Origin: Chelydra serpentina
Taxonomy: Eukaryota > Chordata > Testudines > Chelydridae
Direction: 5' to 3'
DNA length: 64,000 bases
Assembly: GCA_037349315.1 (NCBI GenBank)
Contig: JBAIAC010000023.1
Span: forward strand, 31,596,501 to 31,660,500
Below, piece after piece: positions 1 through 14,300 of this stretch (the first letter of the stretch is position 1; each line of letters starts with the position of its first letter). The translations under genes were made by a program, and so were the position numbers. The notes beneath the pieces were generated by a model. That model was not told the DNA's origin and made no database searches. It worked only from the letters and a program-made list of their open reading frames with translations.

Positions 1-2168
1 GGAAAATTGAGGGAGTGGAGTTTGGATTATTTCAGTTCCCTTACTCAAATATATACTAGCATTCACAGCTGCCAAAAGAGTGAGTATACTGTATATACGT
101 TGTATTGCACCCAGCTGGTAATGAGTGTTTGGGGTTATATAAAGACCACTAACCTTGGAACAGTACATGTGAAAGTGGAACATCTCTGGAGGAGCATATG
201 CCACAGCAGATCCAACAGTTCTTCCTCTTCTCCAGGAGAAATTAGTGGCAGTAAAAATGTCACAGAAACCAACAGTCCCTAAAAAATCTCCAAGGGAATT
301 CAGGAAAAGCTATGTATAGAGGCCAGATGAGGAGACCCTATTCTGTGCTTAGATTTCAGTTCATGGATTCTGTTTAGAAGGCTGTAAACCAAAGGTATCT
401 AATGGATTACCAAAGACAGAAACTGACAAATCAATGTTGTATAACAAGACTGATGGCCTGTATGGAGTGCATTAGATTCATAATCCAAAATAATATATGC
501 AGTCCAATTACTATCCTGATACTTTCCTGTACAAAGGTCAATCACCTCTGCCAATTCTGTTAGCAATATAGGAGAACAACTTCTAGAATACTGCTTGAAA
601 ACATACTGAAGGTGTGACAAGAACCTGGAAGTGCCCCAAAAGATAAGAAATGTAGCTATATAGTAATAAGGAAGCTTTTGGGTACGTTGGGCCCATCATT
701 TCAATATCTAGAAGACAATTTCCAAGGAGGGAAGAAAACAAGACCTTAGACTGGATTGAAACCTAATGTTAAACTGTAGAAAAAAATTTCTGAACAAGTC
801 TCATTTAAATTCAGAAATCAACATGTGTATCAAACATACGAGGAACAGATTCAGTACCCTGTAGAAACTTCCTCAGGTAATTGTTTCAAAGTAGAGAACT
901 ATACATTAAGATTTTAAGAACAGTGTCCTTGTTGCACAGGAATTTCTTATGCCTAGGCTGCTCTGCATGTTTTAAAAACATACTGTAGGGTGATCCAAGT
1001 TAGATAATGCAGCTTAATATACATCCACATATTATAGTCACCAGAAGGAATGTACATCAAGGATAATTTCTGTGGATTAAAAACTTCTACCTCTTTATAG
1101 AAGCATCACTTACTGTCAGAAATTAAATTCTTCTACTAAATTTGATTTACTTCATAAAAGACTAGTGGCAAAAAGGCAAGTTTTATCACCCAGGGATGAA
1201 GATACTTTCCCACAAAAAATCATCCTACTAAAATTGTAGCAGGAGAAATTGTTTGATATCACTATAAATCCCAGAAGCAAGTAAGCCAATAAGAACAGAG
1301 CCAACCTGAGTTTCAATGTGCAGAGATGTAAGTGGCATGTTTTGGTGAGAGAAGAATCTTAGATTGCTTCAGGTAGTGAGGTAGGCCTCATCATCAGCAA
1401 AAGGGTAAGATATGTGCTTGGGCAAAACTACATTCCCCAAGGGGGAAGCAGATATGGGAGCTAGTCACAGAAGAAAGTTCCAAACAAATGTAAAATCACA
1501 ACTATGAATGCTGAGCTAAAAGAGAAAATATGTAAATAACGAGACAGGAGACCCATCCTAGATATTAGAATGGAATATTACAAGTGTCTGTACGATTTCT
1601 AATACATGCATACTTAGAGGCTACATAGAAAAGGCTCTCTGTATTTCAGGCACTCTGAAAAGCCATACAAACTATGGATTTAATTTTATATAGGAAAAAA
1701 AATTTAAATCAGTCTTTTATATTATAAAAGATCTTTAATGTTAATCTTTCAATAATATATAAGGAAAGAAGAGCCCCTTTCTTGCTTTCTCTTTTAAATG
1801 AAGAATGAGTAAGGAGGGAATAGAATAGAAAGAGAGAAGCGTAAAAGGGAGGAAGCGTGTCTGATTCAATCTCTCTACTGACCTCTTGAGAGAAATCAGA
1901 CTGAAGGGAGGAACACCTTTACTCTCCATCAGCTGGGATGCCACAGCAGAGGTGGGACTAGTTCTATCGACATGGGGCTTGGAGGGGAAACCCGGTTGTG
2001 CTGAGGGAACAAGCAAGAAGGAAACAAATCACATTCCAACCTCTACTACCAATTAACTAGCATCTGAGTGCTGTTACAGTACCTCTCCATCATAACCATG
2101 CTAAAAGAAAGCAAAGAGCTTTATTGTTACAAAACTGTAAAAAAGTGAAAGTACTCTACATTACATAC
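1..2168. other. PHC3 intron segment, no gene seen
   Basis: AT-rich sequence between the SAM-start exon and the missing terminal exon(s). Short open frames on both strands lack codon character, splice context or a recognisable family. A purine-rich patch at 1790-1870 is the only compositional feature noted. Confidence 0.6.
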
Positions 2169-2397
2169 CAGGCAAAGAATGTATGAAGGCCCAAACTTCA
2201 TCAACTGTCCACATTGATGGATCAGCTTGTACAGGTGGCAGCAAGTCAACATTCTCTGGCATTTTCCTAATTTTTAGTTCCCTAAGTTCACGCTCTCTTT
2301 CCCTCTCACTTTGTCTTCGCAGACGAGTGGTCATGGCAGCTGGCACATCATCACGAGAAGCCAAATCATCTTCTGCAGATGGATAAGTAATTGGAAG
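2169..2397 (-). CDS. PHC3: PHC3 exon (charged helix and start of SAM domain)
   Basis: 229 nt. Acceptor TTTTCCAG, donor GTATGT; enters in phase 0 (LPITYPSAEDDLASR) and leaves in phase 1 after FIHSLPG. It carries a highly charged RRQSERERERELRELK run and SAM helix 1 (WTVDEVWAFIHSLPG). The rest of SAM, with the polymerisation surfaces, must lie left of base 1, because no match was found in 1-2168. Confidence 0.93.
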
Positions 2398-5300
2398 CTG
2401 GAAAATGTAATACAAATAAACTACAGTATTGTATTTCTTTTGTAATTCCTAAAATGGTGCTCTAGTTTTAAGCAAGTATTCCACAGACCTGTCTAAGGAA
2501 GTGCTCTCGTGATGCCCCATCAGAGCCACTTGGTCGACGCGCACGTCGTCCAAGACTTTGGCTATCTGACTTCCGATTCCACCGACTGTTCTTGTCTGAT
2601 GTAAACAGCCCAAATTTTTTAGTGCAACTAACGTTGTGCCTAAGGAAACAAAATATATTCAATAGTGTGCTGAAAACTCAGTAGAATTAAGTTAAAAAAA
2701 TCAATATAAACAACATTTTAGTCTTCCTACGGAAATGTAGTCTGCTTGGTGGAACATGTTTGTTCCAATCCTGTTTCCCTAGAAAAGTTGGGGAGCTGTA
2801 ATAGGGCTTGGCCTGCATGCTAATACTTGTGTACTCCCTGAGCCAGCAGTACCCATTATTCAGATTATTCTTAAACTTTTATTAGGGGCAGAATGCCCAC
2901 TGTGGCTATACATATAATTGCTATTATCAAGATTACAGGCACACATTAGCACTGATTTTGCAGTGTGTATATTTTGGGGATAACTACACCACTTTTCCCT
3001 CCCTTATCAGAATTTGGCATATTAAAAAACAAATAAACAAAATAATATTTTGAACTGGTGGCACACAAAAAAAATCATGCCGTGACAGTTTATGACCAAA
3101 AATGATAGGACAAGGATACTTACCAGTAACTGAAGATCTCCAATATATTTTCTCTGCAGAGCCACACTGTAGGAGCCACAAACTTACTTCACAGATCATC
3201 GAACCATTGCCAGCAGTAGCAAAAATCATCAGTGCTCAGTGCATTTCCCACCCAGAGATGTTCTGGCAGGTAAATCTTGTCTACACTGGGAAATTTATAA
3301 GATTAACACAAGTGGGAGAAGCCCCAGTTCAGACAATCACTGTCTACACTGGAGCTCCAACTGATACGGCCTTTGGGTTTGAAAGGTCTTGCCCGTTAAC
3401 TGTCCTTTTGTTTCTCTCAATTTAGAAGAGCTTAACACAAATTCCGAAGGTGGAGGGGAAAATGTCTGGGTCCAGTATGGAGTGGCAGAGGTAATATAAT
3501 TGGAGAACTTCTGTTACTATTATGAAATATACTTTTTTTCACCCCTCTCATGAAACCAGCTCCACAGAGCCCTATCCTGGAGCAAACAGTGAATCCTCAG
3601 GACAAGGGCTACATGGTACTACATGAACAGAGACAAAAGCACTGGTCCCCTCACATGAATATCCAACCTTGTCGCCAAATAGAGACAATTCCTTGTAAAA
3701 GCATGAACTGAACTTCAAATGGCAGCCTTGCCAATTTTCACAAATGACATTAGTTTACCCAAAGACCAGTAGTTGCCATTCTTCTAGTGAAATGGGCTCT
3801 AATGAAAAAATGGACTCTACGGTGTGTCTTTCCTGCGGAAGTAACTGAATTAGACAATCAAGTTGCTTCTCTTGAATTAGTTTAGCTTGAATGAGAGTAG
3901 CCATACTGCAAAATTAATCTCAAGTTGTGTCCATATTAGCATTGCATTGTTGTACTAAGATTTGTAGAGGCGTATCCCATGGTTCTTTGTACAGCAAAAA
4001 GCTGAGCTGCTCTGTGACTTCTTTCCCAAAGAATTGTGGGAGAACATGTCTATTGTTTCTGGGCACAGGAGGAAATTATGGGATGCCACTGAAGACTAGT
4101 GACACTGAAGTTCAGTATGGACTCAAACTAGCTCCAGAATGGTCATGTTAGTAGCTGTTGTGCTAACTTGAGCTGTAGCATGAACCCCCGAAGAGCAAGC
4201 CAATCCAAGTGAAAAGCAGCACCACACCTGAGTTAAGGAGTTTTGTGTTTGTGCGTGGGTGTGAAATATTCGAGTTATAACTCAAATTAACAGCAGTGAA
4301 GACAAGCCCTAAGCCATTCTGGCACCAGAAAACAACAAATCCGAATACATAACTTGAAGTTTAGAAATCATCAAAATGGATCAACTGAGACTTTAGGTTT
4401 CCTCACCAATGCCACAAACAAATTAGGTGACTAAATAGAAACATAAATCTTTCTATCTAAATTTAAAAAGAGATACACAGCAACCTTGTAACATCTAACC
4501 AATGGATTCTGAATCTGGCCTCTCATCATAAATCACAAGGTCTAGGAAATTAAAAGTTACAAACAAAATAAATGGTTTGGGATGAAATTTCCTGTAAGGT
4601 AGCATAAAGAAGGATGATTCACAAAGGCATGGATTTATTGGGCCTTCTGGCCGAGGTAATGGCAATAAAAATGTAAGCTTCAAAGGATAATGGCGAAAGC
4701 AGCCACTTATCAGCAGAGCTGGTCAAAATAGTTCAAATTTTGATGAAAAATGGCAAAGAAAATGATGAAATGTTTGTGGTTCCTCCCCCCCACTTTTTAA
4801 AAATAGCTCAATTTATCAGTACACAAAAGAGTCGGTCGGATCAAATTGAAATCCTGAAGACTTCTACAGTTAAAAAATTTATAAATACAAGTGTGACATC
4901 CCCTTAAGGAACAGTTTTTCAGTCTCGTCTCAGCCCTTTGTATAGTAACCCACAGAAGCATGGTAAACTTAAATGACTGCCAGATGTACCTTAGACAGAA
5001 ATCAAACCATCTTCATCATAAAGAGAGGGTAACCAAAAGTAACTGTGATTGGACAAGTAGCAGGCTCAACATTTTTAGGACTTGACTACTCCTTTAAACA
5101 TTTCCACTTCAAAGTATAACAGTGCCTAGTTAAATGCTTTCTGGATTTCAAAAGAAACTTCCCAACCTCTGTTGAGACCAGAGATGGAATTCTATGCAGA
5201 CTACGAATGACTAGATTGTAAAGAGAATTTAGCCAAACCCCTAAAGCAGATGCCTAAGAAGACTCATAAATGGCATTATGAAAGTGCATGAAGCCATCAG

Positions 5301-8300
5301 TCCTACCACTCTAAAGAGATGCTAACTGGGAAGTTGTGATACAGCTGCCTTTTGTAGAATCAGCCTGAGACAAGTAAGGATCCTTCTGGAATGCAAAGAA
5401 GCTCCTATAAATTGTAGCATTTTGAGCTGGACTTAATACAGACTTTTCTACACATATCCTCTTTCCAAAAGGGTTGAAGCAGCAGCATGTTATCTTGCTG
5501 AGGTGAGACACACCTGATATAACAGAATTCTTATGAGTCACTTGTCCAAATAAGGATACATCTGTGATCCTTAACAACAAAGGCAGACAGCCACAACTGC
5601 TTGAATCACTAGGGTGAGGAGCAGAAGGCTTTGGAGCCTCCTCATCATGAGGCATCATCTGAGGTCAGCGGAATCAAGAGGTTGACAAATATTCCTCCAC
5701 TAAACCGACTTTGAGCCTACAAGTTCCGTTGCCTCTGGTTTGGGACGTAAAAGCCCAAACAGACTGTTATAGTGTATTATAGTGTGTACGCTCCTCACAC
5801 AGACACCAAAGGTAGCACCTAAACTGACACAAGAGAGGTGGAGGTCACATGGCAACCCTTGATGGCAGAAAAGGGAACAGAGGGATGGATGATTAGGAAG
5901 CAGGGTATTTTACCCATACTGCTGTATTTCCAGAAAGTCTGGGGTACGCGTGCCCCTTAGTTTTGTTTCTACTTAAATGATTCTATGGCTTGTAAGACAA
6001 AGGCACTCCTAACAATGGGTATCTGTACAAGTAATTTCAAAAAGAGACCTTTTTGCTACGAAATTTTGTTTTTTCCGCACTGGCAAAAATTTAGTAAGGG
6101 CTCACCTCAGAAGCTTTTTGTGCATATTCATATGAATCTTTTATCAGAATCTAAACAGAATGATTGAAATTAGACATGGGAAAATCTATCTCCCACCCAG
6201 TGTAGGACTATTCCCTACGGTACAAAATCCAGTGCTTTATTCTATCTATTTTTAAATAGCTCAAGTACTGGGGCTTCATTCAGACCACCTTGGGAGACTA
6301 TTCCACAGACTAACAAACCACACTGTCAGACTATTTCCCTTGACATTCAAGTTTTCATTTTTTCTTTAATCTCATGGTCCCTAACTATGCCCCCTTGAAG
6401 AACAACAAATTATTTTTCTTCCTCTTTGGCCTTCAAATATCTGTAACAGTTATATTCTCTTCATAGTCATGGGTTAGTTAGCCAGGCTATACATGTTTAG
6501 CTCTTTTAATATTTCATCATTCTGGTCCAGCTCCTTAATAATTTTTGTTGCTCTTCTCTCGTTTCTCTCAAATTTATCAATACTGTATAATTTTGGTAAT
6601 GTGATGCTCAGTGTCCGTTACTGCCTTGTTCCTCTGTGTACACAGCCCAAAAAGTACATGGGACATTTTTCCTGCCACATCACATTTGTGAATTCATTTA
6701 ATTTGGTTAATAAACCAAGTTCTCAATTTAGCCTAACGGGTTCACCCTTGTTCCATTGCTTCAGAAGATAGGTAAATAATGGGGACTGGACTTTTCTACT
6801 TTCAGCTCAACTATAAAAAATAATCACTAACTGGAAAATTTAATTCTGAGTATTTTCATTAAATTCTTAATGCTCTTTACACAAAAAAAGAGTTTAAAAT
6901 CTTAGCATCATGCAAAAAAATCCTGCAGTATTGTAATATCTGTAGTTAGAAAGGGAAGATATTTAAGATCATCTAACATTTCCCTTACAAGTGAAGGATT
7001 GTTCCCTACATTATGGGTCAGATTCTCAGTTGGTGTAATCAGTGCAGCTTCATTGATTTCAGCTGAGCTACGTCGATTCACATGGACTGAGAATCTGGTC
7101 TTATATTTTCTAATCTGACAATCACATGTTCTTTAGAGGTAGGGTTGCCCACTTTCAACTTGCACAAAACCGAACACCCTTGCCCCACCTCTCCTCCAAG
7201 GCCCCGCCCCCGCTCACTCAATCCCCCCCTTCCCTCTATTGCTCGCTCTCCCCACACTCACTCATTCACTCATTTTCACTGGGCTGTGGCAGGAGGTTGG
7301 GGTGCGGGAGCGGGTGAGGGCTCTGGAGTGGGGGTGCGGGTTCCAGGGTGGGGCCAGAAATGAGGGGTTCAGGGTGCGGGAGGGGGCTCCGGGCTGAGGC
7401 AGGGGGTTGGGGAGTGGGGGTGGAGGGTGAGGGCTCTGGCTGGGGGTGTGGGCTTTGGTGCAGAACTAGGGATGAGGGATTTCGGGTGCAGGAAGGTGCT
7501 CTATGCTGTGGTTGAGGGGTTCGGAGTGTGGGAGAGGGCTCCGCGCTGGGGCAGGGACGTAGGGGAGTGAGGGCTCCAGCTGGGGGTGCGGTCTCTGGGG
7601 ATGAGGGATTTAGGGGGTACAGGAGGGTGCTCTGGGTTGGGATCGAGGGGTTCGGAGGGCGGGAGGGAGATCAGGGCTGGGGCAGGAGGTTGCGGTGCGG
7701 GGGGAGGGGGTGGAGAGGAGAGCTCCAGCTGGGGGTGCAGGCTCTGGGAATGAGGGGTTTGGGGTGCAGGAGGGGGCTCTGGGTTGCGGGGGGCTCAGGG
7801 CTGGGGTGCAGGTTTATCTCGGGTGGCTCCAAGTCAGCGGCGCAGCAGGGCTAAGGCAGGCTCCTTGCCTGTCCTGGCTCTGCGCTGTGCCCTGGAAGTG
7901 GCCAGCAGGTCTGGCTCCTGGGTGGGGGAGCCAGGAGGTTCCATGCACTGCTCTCGCCAACAGGCACCGCCCCACCCCCCAGCAGCTCCTATTGGCTGCA
8001 GTTCCCGGCCAATGGGAGTGTGGAGCCGGTGCTTGGGACAAGAGCAGTGCGCAGAGCCCCGTGGTCTCCCCGCCTCGGAGCCAGACCTGCTGGCTGCTTC
8101 TGGTGTGCAGCACGGTGCCAGCACTGGAAAGGACTAGCCTGTCTTAGCCCCGCAGCACCATCGACCAGTGGTGCTGACCGGAGCCGCCAGGGTCCTTTTT
8201 CAACCGGGTGTTCCAGTCGAAAACCAGACACCTGGCAACCCTATTTAGATGCCTCAGTGCCTGGAATCCTGAATCCACCAGAAATCAAAAAGAGTTTATG

Positions 8301-11300
8301 TTCTAGTGTGATCACCAACATCAGCTCAGATGCACCTAGGAAAAGCAGAGTCACCAAATCTCATCTCTCCTTGGAGCTACAGTACCTATGTCTAGCCTTG
8401 AGTTTAATACATTCTATCTATTGACTCAACCAATTTGTGACAGAAACTGTCTGACTTTTTTTACTCATGATGATCTCATTCAGTCTTCAACAATTTCAAA
8501 AGAAGATCAAATTGGAGAAAAATTACACATACTTTTCTGTTTTAGAATGGTTAGTGGATAAATCATGCTTTCCTCTCTATGCTCTGGAATTAATGAAAGC
8601 AGTTCTATGAAAACTTACGGTAAAATGAATTTAGCTTACTTTTTCATTCTAAATTAAAACTGAGTTTAAACATTCAAACCAGCAAAAACCCCAAGATATA
8701 CCTTCTACAGCAAAGGACCACTAAAAAATTAATACCTCTAGATAATTAAGTCTAACAGTGTATCTGTAGACTTCAATATTAAAATTCTACCTCAGCAGCA
8801 CTGACTGAAGAGCTCACAAATAAAAGTTTAATTTTTTTAAAAGTCAAATATAATCAGACCACAGAAGGACCTGAAACCACCTGTTACTTTGTTAATTAAG
8901 TAAACAGATAACTGCTGTGCGGCTTTGTTTATTTGGCACATCAGAGCAGCTTTGGAAAACACCAACTTAACTATACTTGCTCATTACATTTTTTATTTCT
9001 CCTCTTTTATGTATGTAAGTAAAGACTATTCCCACTCAGTCTAATAAACATCTAAAGTCCTACCTATTCTGTGCAGCATTTCAGCAATGTCAGAACACAT
9101 CACTCTGTTTTCTGAATTGCTTTTTAGTATATTACACTGTATCCCCTTATCACTGTAGACTGTAAAATCTTTGGGGCAAAGATCCTGTTTGTTATTTAGC
9201 ATGGATGATTTAACTATTTTTCAGGGCCATATACAATATTTTAGTGTTATAGCCTAATAAATAAATACATTAATAATAATAATGCAGAATACCTTTTGGC
9301 ACAGGACATGGAGCAGAATCGCTTTGACCGTAGGAACTGATTAGCATATCCCATTTTTCCACAAAACTCACACTTCAGGAGATCATTTTCCATTTCATCT
9401 AGTCCCTCTAAAGAAAGGAGTGACACACACAAGAAGTTAGTTTGAATGATTTAAACATGATGCCATTTAATTTCTCATCTCTTAAGGAGGCACTTCAAGT
9501 ACAATTCAAATCTCAATAAACACATTTAACTGAATGCCTTTAAGAAGGTAAACAGACAATTGATGCCAAAGCAGTAGATTATACAAATCATTGTTTGACC
9601 AGAGTGAAGTGTTAATTAATTTATCTAACGAATTTAGCCTCTTTTGTTTTGTTTCATTTGCATAGTATCCATGAGCATGTAATGTCCTCAAATTTAATGA
9701 ACCTTTCCCCCCCCTCTATGGACTGATCATAAACAGTTCACTGAGCATTTGACAATCCATATTCAAAATTCAAGCTCTGTCACTTAGCTGTAATATGTCT
9801 CATCATTACATGAGGACGCCACTGAAACACTGAATCTAATCTATGGAACAAATAGCAATTTAAGAAGAGCATAAGCCTACAGGAAGGGAATTAATATGAT
9901 TAAGATATTTTCCTTTCTAAGGGCTGGTTCACACTAGGGGGTGGGGTGGGGATTGATCTAAGATACACAACTTCAGCTACGTGAATAACGTAGCTGAAGT
10001 TGAATATCTTAGATCGATTTTTAAAAGTACTTACCCTGGTCCACACCGCAGCAGGCAGGCTCCCCCGTCGACAGCGCTTCCTCTGCTCGCTGAGCTGGAG
10101 TTCCAGTGTCGACGGGGAGCGGCTCTGGGATTGATTTATTGCGTCTAGATGAGACGCGATAAATCGATCCCAGAACATCCATCACTACCCGCTGGCTTGT
10201 GTGGACGTAGCCTAAGCCACACAAGCCATGCCCAAGCCAGGATTCTTAGAAATATTAGGCTACTGTAAGATGTATTGCCTATGTTTAGTTTATTTTTTCT
10301 TTTCAGATTGCATAATGTAGTGACATGTGTGATCAAATCTTTGTCAGGCTCATTTGATTGTCTTTATGTTCTGACAAGTGGTCTGGGGAATCCTGTCCTC
10401 TCCCGGTATTAAGCAGTGTTCCCATCTTATATAAAATATACTTCATTTACTGTTTTAATAATATTATTACTTCACATATTTTATCACCATAGTCATTAAT
10501 GCACACTGATCACCACACTCAGTGATATAATTATATGTGAATGCATCGTCCTAGTTACAAAGGGAGTGGTCAGAGTCACTAAAAATGTAAACATTTTTCA
10601 GTACTATACTTTAATTTCAACAGCATATTTTCCAATTTACTGACACACAAGAAAATTTAAGGCATTGTACCCAACCATATCATATAACCCATAGAAATTA
10701 TCCTTCAGCCTCCAGCCCTCTCACCTAGGAAACTTAACTCCCCCAAATAGTATACGAGAAATCAGACTTTAAATCGTGCCTGGAAAGTTAACAAATCCAG
10801 GTTCTGCTGGAACGAGGAGGGAAGCAAATCCCAAAGATGAGGACCTGTCATGCTATAGACACTGCTAGGTCGACCTAGACACTGCCGCTCAAGGGGGTGG
10901 GTTTACTTAAGTGATGAAAAAATCCCTTCCATTGCTGTACCAAGTGTCTCCACTATAGTGCTGCTGCAGCTGTGCTGCTGTAGCCCTTGTAGTTCAGACA
11001 CACCTAATGATGCAGTGACATCTGCCTGCTTTTGCACAATTGGAAACAGCTTTTAGAGGTGCGATCTGCCTCATTCATCTCAACGGATGCTAACGTGGAT
11101 GCCAGTGAGAATATTCTAAATGTCACATTGTTGTTAACTTCAGAGCATGTAAGAAAGGAGAGGGGCTGATCACATTATGGACAGCTGAACAATCTACTTT
11201 GACAGTTTATTTTGGAGCCCCTTCTTCCCACTCCCAACCAAAGAGGAGCCCAGCAGGGCCTCTGAGCCCCTCAAGGGGGAGCCAAGCTCAGGAAGCTCAG

Positions 11301-14300
11301 CAGGGCACACAAGCCTCATTGAGGGGAAAATAAGCCAGAGAAGCACAGTAGATCGTGTGTTGTGCAAAAGGGGGTTTCCAAGTCCCACTGAAGAGGAGCC
11401 AAGACCAAGAAGCACAGATGGCATGCCCGGTCATATTTTGAACATCTGCACAATCTACTATGAGCATCATCTTACCGGGGTGGAGCCGAAAAGAGTACCA
11501 CCAGCTTTTTTCCCCCCATGCCCCAATCTGACCCTTGGCCTCAGACAGGCTATCCTCATGCACAGTTATTTTAATATAACACTACTGCAGCTAATGATCA
11601 GGAGAGAAAATGTAACATTTATATTCTGCACGCATTCATGTGAGTAAAGCTCAACTGCTTACAAAACGGGTGCAAGCAAGTTCAAAACAAATTCATTTTA
11701 AAATGCAAGTGAACATATAAAGAGGGGGTTTTTTTGTTTTAGTTTCTAGGTTTTTTTCCCCCTCAGCATTTAGCTATTTTCCCCCCAAATCCAGCAATTG
11801 ATTGAATACATCTTACTTCTTGCTCTTTCTCCCTTTCATTCATATTTAGCGACATAAAATTTCCACTTAGTTTGCAACCACAGTTGCTATTTTTTGGTTC
11901 TAGACTGTTCATGGAACTCTAATACTGGGTAACAAAGACTCTGGTATGGTAGTTTACTACAAATATCAGGAATTTGAACCTTTAATATTCTGAGTGGGTT
12001 ATATTTACTCATCAAGAATCTTGTCCAACACTCACTCTCCTACATTGTCAATAGGATAGCTGGAAAGCACTACTTCAACAAGAAGAAATCAAACAATGCT
12101 GAATAGATTAATGTGGGGAAAAAACTTTGAGGTCCCAGGATCCTAATATATTATTAAAGCTAAACTCATCTTAAGAATGAAAATATTGCCATGTTGTATA
12201 CCAGTTTTATAAACTCATACAGTATTACAACTTCAGTAACAATGGAGAAAGGACCTCAATCTCATCTGCTTAAAAACTGGAAAATGCATCAGATCTCATC
12301 AACAAATGTACCCTTAAAATCAATCTCTCTTCCTACAGGAAAAAGGAATATACTGCTACAATTCAACCCTGATCACACTACCTGGAAAAAGAAGAAGACC
12401 CTTAGAATACTGCCAGGAAAATGGGTAAAAAAGAAACTGTTCTTTTGCATATGAAGCACTTCTTCCTTTTACCCATAGCTTAGCTGTTGAATGATAGGAA
12501 AAGGGATTAAAAAATTTGATCTTGGTGTTTGTGAATGGCTCTCAATTCTGGGTAAACGTTTCCTGACTCATCAACTAAATAACTGCAGAATGTTTACGAT
12601 ACAACAACCAACCATCAGAAATTTTAACTACAAATGGTAAACAACAATGCAAATGTTTGCACAGTGCTGTAAAACAGATAAACTGTATGCTTGAAATCTG
12701 CTCAGGAACAAATGCTTATGGTTAAGGCTACGATTTAGTTATGGAATCCATGACTTTCAGTGACCTTTGTGACTTCAGCGGTTGGGAGCTGCAGAGCCCC
12801 CCGCCTCCCGCAGGCCAGGAGTTGTGGGGTACCTCTGCCGCCTCTGACAGCCCCACAGCTCTGGCTGCCACGGGCAGTGGGGGGAACCCCCGAGCTCCCA
12901 GCCACCAGGGAAACCATCGAGCTCCCACCGGGGTCAGGAAAACCCCAAGCTCCCAGCCGCAGTAAGCCCCTGGAGTTGCAAGCGGCGGGGGTATCCTGCA
13001 GCTCCCAGCTGAGACGAGGCGGGGGCACCCCACAACTCCCAGCCCCTACAGGCAGCGGGGGACTCCTGGAGCTGCAGGTGGCAGGGGTACCCCACAGCTA
13101 CTGCAGGCGGCTCCTAGCCCCTGCACAGCTGCCCCTTTCAGGCGGTGTGGGGACCTGCAGATCCCCATTTTGTCCCAGATATTTTTAGTAAAATCATGCA
13201 CCGGTCACGGCTTCCATGAATTTTTCTTTTTTGCTAAAAATATCCATGACAAAATCTTAGCCTTACTTATTGTTAGTACACAAAGAACCCTAGAGAGTCC
13301 TGTGAAAAATGAAACTGACAGTATTCAGTGTAACTACCAAATTACTTCACTGAAACTGCAAACTAGTCTAAAACATACACCAAAAGAAAGTAAAAGTCCT
13401 TAACATTTTTAAAATGTCTCACATAAAGTAAAAAATTAGTAATTACCAATGAGTCAGGTAATAGTCTAATAGCTTAATATAAATCAAGAGGTAGAGCTCT
13501 CCACACACAAACATGAGATAGGAGATTTACAAAGCTGTTGCAAGGTAAGTTTTGTCGTTTATTTGTCAGAAAGGTATTGTATACAGTATTGTTAAATTAA
13601 CAAAAAAAGTCACAAGTAACAGAACTTACCACATATATAACAACTTTGAAAGCCTCCTGCCTTTCTTATGCTGTCCATGTCATCAGACTGTACTTCCTGC
13701 CGGAAGAATCAGTAAAATGGCAGCTCTCACTAAGAGACATCGGCACCATTCACAATTATGAAGACAATAAAACAATGATAGATATTTCCAAAAGCTTTTG
13801 TAAAATATTCGATCAGTTATCATCTTTTCCTTTACCATACTACATATCCCTCAAATGTTAAGCAACATGCAAGCCAAGGAGTTAAGTCGCTTTCTCAGGG
13901 AAAAAGACAGGGCTCTGAAGAATCTTGCCCTACATATGATACGGAAAGGCCAGGGGCTCAAATCTCATTGGTTGTACACATTATAGAGTATAGAATGTTC
14001 CATTGATGACTACCAAATAGCTGAAATTTCTGTGTTTTTTCACTTTTATTTTTAAAATATGTGGGAAATGTAATTTAAAAAACTGCATTAAAAGAGTGTT
14101 ACGGTTTCAAAGTGAAATCCTCAAACATCAGGAAATTACTAAGTTAAGGCTGTCCTTGCAAAATGCAAAAAGGTTTTGGAGGACTTTTATGAGCCATAGT
14201 AGCAATCGTGATCTCTCAAACTAAAACAAGTCAGAAAATCCTGAACTGGACGCTTAACATTAATTTAATTTTTAGCTACCATCTCATGTGTTTTGACTTG

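Noticed and set aside
7528..8424. Cluster of 100-150 codon frames
   Set aside because: Low stop-codon density in a G-rich non-autonomous hAT element; no recognisable domain.
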